A DNA stretch of 64,000 nt from Prolixibacter sp. SD074 (GTDB lineage: Bacteria; Bacteroidota; Bacteroidia; Bacteroidales; Prolixibacteraceae): NCBI RefSeq assembly GCF_009617895.1, contig NZ_BLAW01000001.1, positions 2,347,001-2,411,000 of the forward strand, given 5' to 3'. A model generated the notes under the pieces. It did no database searches, had not been told where the DNA came from, and saw nothing but the letters and a program-made list of their open reading frames with translations. Shown in pieces: positions 57,911-64,000 of the stretch (position 1 is the stretch's first letter; the number at the start of each line of letters is the position of its first letter). A program made the position numbers and the translations under genes.

Positions 57911-58333
57911 ATGATTGATGACACAAAAATAAAATCTTTCCTGTGGCAAAACGGAATCAGTCCGTTACCAAAGCGCGTGAAGATTATGCAATATCTCATC
58001 GAGAAGCATAACCATCCGACCGTGGATACGATCTATTCCGAACTGTTGCGCGAAATCCCGGGATTGTCAAAAACCACTGTTTACAACACCTTGAAATTGT
58101 TTACGGGCAAACGTGTCGCGGTGGCGTTGAATATCGAGGATAATGAGATCCGGTATGATGCCGATACGGCCATCCACGGGCATTTTAAATGTCGTGTTTG
58201 CGATGGTTTATTTGATTTTCCCTTAACTCATAACCAGTTGCCTGATATTCCCATGCAGGGATTTTTAGTTGATGAATACCATTACTATTTGAAAGGAGTT
58301 TGTTCATCGTGCCGTGAAAAAGGTTTGGAATAA
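57911..58333 (+). CDS. Fur-family transcriptional regulator, PerR-like
   Basis: A 140-aa repressor with the winged-helix (ISPLPKRVKIMQYLIEKHNHPTVDTIYSELL, LSKTTVYNTLKLF) and dimerisation domain (ADTAIHGHFKCRVCDGLFDF, YYLKGVCSSCREKG). The two CxxC motifs form the structural zinc site, and HGHFKCRVC contains the usual metal-sensing His. PerR rather than Fur is favoured by the divergent peroxiredoxin and the Per-box-like sites, since peroxide oxidises the iron-bound His in PerR. Fur or Zur cannot be formally excluded. No good ribosome-binding site precedes the ATG. Confidence 0.9.
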   Translation: MIDDTKIKSFLWQNGISPLPKRVKIMQYLIEKHNHPTVDTIYSELLREIPGLSKTTVYNTLKLFTGKRVAVALNIEDNEIRYDADTAIHGHFKCRVCDGLFDFPLTHNQLPDIPMQGFLVDEYHYYLKGVCSSCREKGLE

Positions 58334-58398
58334 GAAATCTTTGGGCGCTTGCCAATACCGACTTTGCAGTTAATTTTGTACCGAAACAGGAGGATATC

Positions 58399-58668
58399 AT
58401 GGATGAACAATTCAGAAAGCTGAGAACTACTTTGCTGGAACAGGAAGAGTGGCCTTTATTGTATTTCTTTAAGTTTATCGTTCCCAACGATTCGGCGAAA
58501 ATTGAAAAGGTCAAACAGCTTTTCCCAAAGCCGGAAGAGTTGTCTTTCCGAACCAGTCGCGATATTCGATACATAGCTATTAGCAGCAAGGAGATCATGA
58601 CTGATGTAGATTCCATCATTGAGGTATACGAAAAAGCGGCTGAAATTGAGGGCGTCATTGCTCTTTAA
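58399..58668 (+). CDS. DUF493 (YbeD-like) family protein
   Basis: An 89-aa alpha/beta protein: LLEQEEWPLLYFFKFIVPNDSAKIEKVKQLF and SRDIRYIAISSKEIMTDVDSIIEVYEKAAEIEGV are the ACT-like ferredoxin-fold pattern of DUF493. Function is unsettled in the family. It follows the PerR-like gene by 65 bp on the same strand, so co-transcription is possible but not shown. Confidence 0.85.
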   Translation: MDEQFRKLRTTLLEQEEWPLLYFFKFIVPNDSAKIEKVKQLFPKPEELSFRTSRDIRYIAISSKEIMTDVDSIIEVYEKAAEIEGVIAL

Positions 58669-58799
58669 GGTTATTCCGGTTATTTAAATTCACCGAAGAA
58701 AAAGTCAAGCGCCGTGTGCATGCCGGCTCCTACACTATCCAGGAAATAACGAAGATTAGGATAAGTCGGCGACAAATGAGCCCGTTGATTATATAAAAG

Positions 58800-58831
58800 A
58801 TTGCAAACTTCACGTTTGCATTGTATCTTTC
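58800..58831 (+). promoter_or_regulatory. Promoter with internal palindrome before the hydroxyproline dehydratase gene
   Basis: ATTG (58800-58803) and TATCTTTC (58824-58831) are 20 bp apart and resemble -33/-7 boxes with one mismatch each. Between them GCAAACTTCACGTTTGC (58803-58819) is a perfect 6-bp inverted repeat with 5-bp spacer, well placed for a repressor or activator. Confidence 0.4.
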
Positions 58832-58871
58832 GACCACTTGCATGTGATACTGACTATTTATCGTTTACCGG

Positions 58872-59912
58872 ATGAATGAAGGGCTGAGTAACTTGCGGTG
58901 GCAGCCGCCTGAAAACTGGTTGCAGGTCAATACCATTGATATGCATACCGGAGGGGAACCTTTACGCATCATTGTCGACGGGATTCCTGAAATTCCTGGT
59001 CAAACCATCCTTGAAAAACGCCGTTATTTCCAAAAGAATTTAGATGATATTCGGAAAGCCCTGATGTGGGAACCCCGTGGCCATGCCGATATGTACGGAG
59101 CTGTGCTAACGCCCCCGGTTACACCCGACGGACATTTCGGCGTGTTTTTTATGCACAACGAAGGGTATTCCACGATGTGCGGACACGCTATTATCGCGTT
59201 AGTGAAATTCGCCCTCGAAACTGGTTTAATTCAGTACCTTGAAGACGGATTGATTCGCATCGATGCACCGCCCGGGCGTATTAACGCTTTCGCTGAAATG
59301 AAAGGGCGTAAGGTAGTGAAATCGTCATTCCATAACGTTCCTTCGTTTGTCTTATTACAGGATCAACTGGTTGATGTTCCTGAATTTGGGACGATCCGGT
59401 TTGATGTGGCTTACGGCGGAACATTTTATGCTTTTGTCGATGCCGATGAAATTGGGCTTGAGCTGTTACCACGTAATATTACCCGGATAATCGACCTGGG
59501 CAGAAAGATTAAAAAAGCGGTGGCCTGTAATTTTGATATTGTACACCCGTTTGAAGCCGATCTCAGTTTTCTGTACGGAACGATCTTTACAGGGAAGCCA
59601 AAAGATGAAAACCATCATAGCAGGAATGTCTGCGTTTTTGCCAATGGCGAAGCCGATCGTTCGGCAACCGGTTCGGGTGTAAGCGCCAGAGCGGCCCTGC
59701 ATGCCCTGAAAGATGGACTGCAGCCGGGTGAAAAGCTGGTCATCGAAAGTCTGATTGATACTACCATGAATGTCGAAATAGCGAATGTTACGTCGTTTGG
59801 ACCTTATTCGGCAGTTGTTCCGAAAGTAGCAGGAGAGGCATTTTTTACCGGCCAGCATCGTTTTTTAATCGACCCGGATGATCCGTTGAGAGAAGGATTT
59901 TTAATTCGATAA
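58872..59912 (+). CDS. Proline racemase-family protein, probable trans-3-hydroxy-L-proline dehydratase
   Basis: A 346-aa diaminopimelate-epimerase-fold enzyme. The first catalytic position is Cys103 (STMCGHAII). The second, a Cys in proline racemase and 4-hydroxyproline epimerase, is Thr266 (DRSATGSGVSARAAL). A Cys/Thr pair is the hallmark of trans-3-hydroxy-L-proline dehydratases, which form pyrroline-2-carboxylate by water loss, so I favour that activity. DMHTGGEPLRI is the family N-terminal motif. It is followed 30 bp later by a secreted peptidase, which fits a collagen- or peptide-derived hydroxyproline pathway; this is inference. An own promoter with a palindrome lies upstream. Confidence 0.88.
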   Translation: MNEGLSNLRWQPPENWLQVNTIDMHTGGEPLRIIVDGIPEIPGQTILEKRRYFQKNLDDIRKALMWEPRGHADMYGAVLTPPVTPDGHFGVFFMHNEGYSTMCGHAIIALVKFALETGLIQYLEDGLIRIDAPPGRINAFAEMKGRKVVKSSFHNVPSFVLLQDQLVDVPEFGTIRFDVAYGGTFYAFVDADEIGLELLPRNITRIIDLGRKIKKAVACNFDIVHPFEADLSFLYGTIFTGKPKDENHHSRNVCVFANGEADRSATGSGVSARAALHALKDGLQPGEKLVIESLIDTTMNVEIANVTSFGPYSAVVPKVAGEAFFTGQHRFLIDPDDPLREGFLIR

Positions 59913-59941
59913 CAGGTTTCTAACCTCCCAATTTGTTTGAT

Positions 59942-61243
59942 ATGATTCGTTTACATTCACTTTTACTCCTTAGTTTACTGCTGGTTTTTCAGTCGGTACA
60001 GGCTCAGGCACAAACGCTTGAACAACGCATAAAGGCGCTTCCCGATGTTATTTCGGTAAAGAAGATGGAAAACAACGAGTTCTTCAAACAGGCTTTTGTG
60101 GTGATGGTCAGGGAACCGCTCGATTATCAGCATCCCGACAGCGGCAGTTTTGCGCAGCAGGTGATAGTTTCCCATCTCGGCTATGATAAGCCGGTGGTTT
60201 TTATTACCGAGGGATACAGTGGCGAATATGCTGCCACACCGAAGTATTTGAACGAATTGAGCCTGTTGCTCGATGCCAACCAGATTTTTGTGGAACATCG
60301 GTTTTTCGGTAAGTCGGTTCCCGATTCGATTGATACCAAATGGAAATACCTGACGGTGGAAAATTCTACCGCAGATTATCACCATCTGGTTCAGATGTTC
60401 AGGAAAATCTATCATGGTAAATGGGTTAGCACAGGAATCAGCAAGGGAGGTGAAACCTGCCTGTATCACCGGGCACGCTATCCAAAAGACGTTGATATTT
60501 CGGTTCCCTATGTGGCACCATTGAACTTCTCGCCGGAAGAGCGACGCCATGCAGCCTTTATTGAACACATTACGGGCACCAAAGAAGGGCGTAATAAGGT
60601 GACTGCTTTCCAGCATGAAGTATTGGGGCGCAGAGACCAGCTATTCCCCATGTTTCAGACATTGTGTGACGAGAAAAAATATACGTTCCGGATTCCGCTG
60701 GAAGCGGTATATGACTACTGTGTATTGGAATATTCTTTCTCATTCTGGCAATGGGGGCATGATATCGATGAAATACCGGATCCGGATGCACCTTCTCAGG
60801 AAATTTTTGACCACTTTGTACAGATTAGTTCACCGGAATATTTTAGTATCGAGGGAAGCAAAGGATTCCTGCCTTTCTTTGTGCAGGCTGCACGTCAGTT
60901 GGGTTATTATGCTTACGATATGACGCCATTTGCTGATCAGATGACCATCAAAAGTACCAAAGGATATCTCACTCGTATCTGGTTACCGAAAGAGGCTCAA
61001 TTCCCGTATTCACCAGCAATGAGTGAAAAGGTGGATAAGTATCTTCGCTCCAATGCGAAACACATTTTGCTGATTTATGGTGGCTGGGACCCATGGACCG
61101 CATCAGCAGTTGAGCCGGGTAACAACAAGAGCGTAGTAAAGATCATAAAACCCGAAGGCAGTCACAGGACCCGTATTAACGACTTGCCGGATGATTTGCG
61201 GCAAAAAGCCATCAATACGCTGAAACACTGGCTGAGTGAATAA
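59942..61243 (+). CDS. Secreted serine peptidase of the S28/S37 (tripeptidyl/prolyl peptidase) type
   Basis: A 433-aa alpha/beta-hydrolase with a signal peptide (LLLLSLLLVFQSVQAQAQ). The nucleophile Ser is in STGISKGGETCLYH, the GxSKGG context of S28/S37 peptidases. The late Asp and His are in GGWDPWTA and EGSHRTRI. QLGYYAYDMTPF and FVEHRFFGKSVPDS are also family segments. Such enzymes release N-terminal tripeptides or cleave after Pro in the periplasm or outside the cell. The frame opens at TTG 59933, but ATG 59942 gives a normal signal peptide. It forms a likely two-gene unit with the hydroxyproline dehydratase upstream. Confidence 0.85.
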   Translation: MIRLHSLLLLSLLLVFQSVQAQAQTLEQRIKALPDVISVKKMENNEFFKQAFVVMVREPLDYQHPDSGSFAQQVIVSHLGYDKPVVFITEGYSGEYAATPKYLNELSLLLDANQIFVEHRFFGKSVPDSIDTKWKYLTVENSTADYHHLVQMFRKIYHGKWVSTGISKGGETCLYHRARYPKDVDISVPYVAPLNFSPEERRHAAFIEHITGTKEGRNKVTAFQHEVLGRRDQLFPMFQTLCDEKKYTFRIPLEAVYDYCVLEYSFSFWQWGHDIDEIPDPDAPSQEIFDHFVQISSPEYFSIEGSKGFLPFFVQAARQLGYYAYDMTPFADQMTIKSTKGYLTRIWLPKEAQFPYSPAMSEKVDKYLRSNAKHILLIYGGWDPWTASAVEPGNNKSVVKIIKPEGSHRTRINDLPDDLRQKAINTLKHWLSE

Positions 61244-61246
61244 AGC

Positions 61247-61524
61247 TCAGGCTCTTTCTTCCTTTAACCGGGCAAAGTAGCTTTTGGCTACTTTCACCAC
61301 TTTCGGCGAAAGCAGGATCGCGGAAACCATGGTGGGGATAGCCATCATGGCAAAAGCTCCGTCAATCAGGATAATGATAACCGTCAGCGTCAAAGTGGCA
61401 CCAATAAGGATGAAAGCTGTATAAATTCCGTGATGAAATACATCGGGCATTCCTGATCATCCCGGGCACGGTACATCACCGCGAGCGTATTGGTGATAAT
61501 GAATTGTCCGATACTTTCCAGGGA
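61247..61524 (-). pseudogene. Remnant of a sodium:alanine symporter (AGCS family)
   Basis: Minus-strand frame 61450-61247 ends with IGATLTLTVIIILIDGAFAMMAIPTMVSAILLSPKVVKVAKSYFAR, which reads as the last two helices of an AGCS alanine/glycine:cation symporter. In another frame just upstream (about 61524-61430), TLAVMYRARDD...PMYFITE resembles the LAVKYR...GGPMYFI part that lies about 300 residues earlier in intact members. So two pieces of one gene are joined by a large deletion and a frameshift near 61430. The C-terminal match is clear to me, the N-terminal one less so. Confidence 0.5.
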
Positions 61525-61654
61525 GGCCGGTTGATTTGGTTCAGGTTCAAAGATAAGGATTTCAGGGCATGGCAAAAATTAAGGCCGGGTATCGCTGAGT
61601 CTTTTGTGAAGGAAGTCACTTTCCCGGATACGGATTTTTCGTTATTTTACCCAT

Positions 61655-62251
61655 ATGAAGAAGTATCTGAAAAGACAGTGGGAGCAGTTTAAGAAGCAAT
61701 CGCTCCTGGGCAAAATATTCGATATCGTTATCCTGGTGATTTTAATAGGCCTGGCATTTCCGCCTACGCGGAAGCCAGTGGCTTCGTTGCTAATTCGTAC
61801 CACGTTAATGGCGCCGGGAAAGGACGATAACAGCATTCAGCTGACCAATGAAGATTACCAGTTTGAACTCCTCGATTTGAACGGTGGTAACCACAGCTTT
61901 GCCGAATTCAAAGGCAAGCCGGTGTTTCTCAACCAATGGGCAACCTGGTGTCCTCCGTGTGTTGCCGAATTGCCAACTATCCAAAAATTATATGATGATT
62001 ATGGTAGTAAGGTTGCCTTTATTATTGCCAGCCGGGAAGCGCCGGCTACGGTTAAGCAGTTTATCAAAAAAAATGGCTATACTTTCCCGGTTTATATTGT
62101 TCACAGTCGTGTTCCGGAAATTTTTCAGTCGCGTAGTATTCCAGCTTCGTATATTATATCGCCGGATGATAAATTGATATTGAGAAAGAAAGGTGCTGCA
62201 GATTGGAACAGTTCAAGGGTGAGGAAAATGTTTGACGATATGATTCATTAG
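61655..62251 (+). CDS. TlpA-like thioredoxin-fold protein
   Basis: A 198-aa protein with an N-terminal anchor (LLGKIFDIVILVILIGLAFPP) and a periplasmic thioredoxin domain. The active site is WATWCPPCVAELP (Cys-Pro-Pro-Cys), and the cis-Pro loop is SIPASYIISPD. Such proteins reduce disulfides in the periplasm, often for cytochrome c maturation or repair. It is a single gene, convergent with the GH2 gene. Its first 45 bp overlap no other coding frame on this strand. Confidence 0.88.
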   Translation: MKKYLKRQWEQFKKQSLLGKIFDIVILVILIGLAFPPTRKPVASLLIRTTLMAPGKDDNSIQLTNEDYQFELLDLNGGNHSFAEFKGKPVFLNQWATWCPPCVAELPTIQKLYDDYGSKVAFIIASREAPATVKQFIKKNGYTFPVYIVHSRVPEIFQSRSIPASYIISPDDKLILRKKGAADWNSSRVRKMFDDMIH

Positions 62252-62271
62252 ACATATTTTGATGCCATAAC

Positions 62272-62316
62272 AAAACAGGCTGCTCTGGTTATTCCCGTAA
62301 GGCAGCCTGTTTTTAT
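62272..62316. terminator. Bidirectional terminator
   Basis: AAAACAGGCTGC pairs perfectly with GCAGCCTGTTTT over an 18-nt loop, with T-rich flanks on both strands, between the convergent TlpA-like and GH2 genes. Confidence 0.85.
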
Positions 62317-62335
62317 TTTATTAAGGGAAAATCAG

Positions 62336-64000
62336 TTATTTATATTTCTCTTCCATCTTTTTGTAGAAATCGCGAAGGACGAAGAAGGCTTTCTTCTTCG
62401 TGCCATTTTGGCCGATGAGCCCTTTCCGGTTCCATCCATCCTGAATAACAGGAAGGACACGCCTTGGCGAACGGAAATCACACAAAATCCAAGGTGTAAC
62501 ACCCCGGAATTGAGGTATTTTCATCAGCATGGGAAGCGTGTGTTTGTATATGCTCTCCTGGTATTCTTCCGTCCAGCGGGTGAGCGAATCGCCATGCAAG
62601 CCCTGCAGCGCACCGCCGCCAAATTCACTAATCATTACCGGCTTGTTGTATTTGATGATCCAGTTGATGCTGTCGCATTTTTCCGGCAAACCGTCATACC
62701 AGCCTGCATACTCGTTGAAGTTTACTATGTCGACATACTGTGCGAAGGGATCTTCCACAATCCGGTCATTGGGATTACTGTCCCTGTGAACTTCCAAAGC
62801 GGCGGAAATTAATCTTGTGCTGTCCATGTCGCGGGCGTGCATCGCCAGTTTATGCAGAAAGTGGGTCCGGACATCGCTGACCGGCGTTTCGTTGGCCATC
62901 GACCAGATGATAACGGAAGCCCGGTTTTTGTCGCGTGTAATCAGATCGGTTAGCTGATGTTCGGCATTTTTATACGTATCGGGATTGTTCCAGTCGATGG
63001 TCCAGTAAACCGGATTTTCTTCCCAAACCAGGATACCCATTTTGTCGGCCAGCCGGATCATATTTTCGGCATGTGGATAATGCGCCAGACGGACATAGTT
63101 ACATCCGAGTTCTTTCGCCCAGTTCAGCAACGTTTGTGCATCCGATTCGGAATAAGCTCTTCCGCCTCTCATCGGCATTTCTTCGTGGATGGAAATACCT
63201 CGCAGGAACATTGATTTTCCATTGAGTAAGATATCAGTTCCCCTGGTTTCGATGGTTCGGAAACCGATAGGCTCGGAAATATTATCGCTGGTATCAGAAA
63301 TGTTGACTGTGTAAAGTTTTGGATTTCCCGGAGACCATAATTCCAGTTTTTTCAACGGAAAATCGATATCCGCTTTCCCATTTGCATCAGTGCTGAAAGT
63401 CTTCTTCACTTTCAGTTCGGGAATGTTAATACTGATGGTTTGACTGGCTGCATTCGGGCCGTTTAATTGCACGTAGCCTGCAACTTCTTTTTGAGAACCT
63501 TTCTTGAGCTGAACATTGTAATCGGCAATGAAGGTTTGTGGTACTTCCACCACGCCCACATCGCGGGTGATGCCACCGTAGTTCCACCAATCCGTGTTTA
63601 GTGTGGGGACACCTTCTTTGTGGCGTTTGTCGTCGACCTTAACCACCAGCGAATTCTTCCAGTTTTCTTTTAGTAAGTCGGTGATTTCGTAATTGAACGG
63701 AGTGAAGCCGCCAATGTGTTTGCCCAGCTTCTTCCCGTTCAGGTAAACATCGCTTTCATAATTGATGGCTCCAAAATGGATAAATACACGGTTATTCGGA
63801 TTGCTTTTGGTGTAGCTGAACAGACGACGATACCAGATGGTGCCTTCGTAGTAGAGCAACTTCCCATCCTGCGAGTTCCAGTCGCCGGGGACCATCAACG
63901 TCGGACTTTTGTCAAAATTGTACTCAATGAGCTGTGTTTTGCCCGTCTGATGCTGGTCGAGGAAGAAACCTCCTGTTGGATGCGGATTGGCATCGTAGGG
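62336..64000 (-). CDS. GH2 glycosidase (beta-galactosidase/beta-glucuronidase type), 5'-truncated by the window
   Basis: The frame is open through 64000, so about 554 C-terminal residues are seen and the signal peptide is missing. A sugar-binding jelly roll (WYRRLFSY, IHFGAINYESDVYLNGKKLGKHIGGFTPF), an Ig-like domain and the TIM barrel follow (FLRGISIHEEMP, NYVRLAHYPHAENMIRLADKMGILVWEENPVYW). The acid/base Glu is in IIWSMANETPV and the nucleophile Glu in MISEFGGGALQG. The wording fits the GH2 beta-glucuronidase/beta-galactosidase branch; substrate is open. It lies about 6 kb beyond the GH27 gene, and a link to that PUL is not shown. Confidence 0.9.
   Translation of the reverse strand, partial: PYDANPHPTGGFFLDQHQTGKTQLIEYNFDKSPTLMVPGDWNSQDGKLLYYEGTIWYRRLFSYTKSNPNNRVFIHFGAINYESDVYLNGKKLGKHIGGFTPFNYEITDLLKENWKNSLVVKVDDKRHKEGVPTLNTDWWNYGGITRDVGVVEVPQTFIADYNVQLKKGSQKEVAGYVQLNGPNAASQTISINIPELKVKKTFSTDANGKADIDFPLKKLELWSPGNPKLYTVNISDTSDNISEPIGFRTIETRGTDILLNGKSMFLRGISIHEEMPMRGGRAYSESDAQTLLNWAKELGCNYVRLAHYPHAENMIRLADKMGILVWEENPVYWTIDWNNPDTYKNAEHQLTDLITRDKNRASVIIWSMANETPVSDVRTHFLHKLAMHARDMDSTRLISAALEVHRDSNPNDRIVEDPFAQYVDIVNFNEYAGWYDGLPEKCDSINWIIKYNKPVMISEFGGGALQGLHGDSLTRWTEEYQESIYKHTLPMLMKIPQFRGVTPWILCDFRSPRRVLPVIQDGWNRKGLIGQNGTKKKAFFVLRDFYKKMEEKYK

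Noticed and set aside
58872-59912. Proline racemase or 4-hydroxyproline epimerase
   Set aside because: The second catalytic Cys is replaced by Thr (residue 266), the mark of 3-hydroxyproline dehydratases.

Overview
The window reads as chromosome of a Bacteroidota bacterium. Evidence seen in the sequence: a SusC/SusD pair driven by a hybrid two-component regulator, a protease with a type IX secretion C-terminal domain, a short (286 aa) primary sigma factor of the Bacteroidota type, and several promoters of the TTTG / TAnnTTTG kind. The gene mix resembles marine or sediment Bacteroidia (Marinilabiliales/Prolixibacteraceae), but that placement is only a guess. No rRNA, tRNA or CRISPR array was seen.

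Layout. 1-9.7 kb: start of a flavodiiron protein, mltG, murB, a glycosyltransferase, an FtsE-like ATPase, and a large TPR protein paired with an outer-membrane barrel. 9.7-24.2 kb: information and housekeeping genes (gyrB, a LOG-family protein, a double-Cache histidine kinase, dapF, a DegP/HtrA protease, rpoD, uvrB, an EEP-fold lipoprotein, a HAD phosphatase, an aminotransferase). 24.4-35 kb: a DUF7935-like protein, an ovothiol synthase (OvoA), and an RND efflux operon followed by a LytS/LytR two-component pair. 35-39.8 kb: an AT-richer accessory stretch holding a mazEF toxin-antitoxin module flanked by two copies of the lytR 3' end, a lipoprotein, a T9SS-exported trypsin-like protease and a 21-bp minisatellite.

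39.8-56.8 kb is a polysaccharide utilization locus. On the minus strand lie a hybrid sensor/AraC regulator, a secreted six-hairpin-like protein, SusC, SusD, a GH130 phosphorylase, an MFS permease and a second unknown lipoprotein. A divergent GH27 alpha-galactosidase is on the plus strand. GH27 with GH130 suggests an alpha-galactose-decorated, mannose-containing glycan, with import by SusCD, further uptake by MFS and cytoplasmic phosphorolysis. Two of the enzyme-like proteins match no family I can name.

56.8-64 kb: a 2-Cys peroxiredoxin divergent from a Fur/PerR regulator with a Per-box-like operator over the promoter, a DUF493 protein, a trans-3-hydroxy-L-proline dehydratase followed by a secreted serine peptidase, a degraded sodium:alanine symporter, a TlpA-like thioredoxin, and the C-terminal part of a GH2 enzyme running off the window.

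The observations I rate highest are the mazEF module bracketed by a 174-bp duplication of the lytR 3' end, in which almost all differences are synonymous; the PUL with two unassigned proteins and a 21-bp-spaced operator pair; and the 21-bp minisatellite that is open on both strands.
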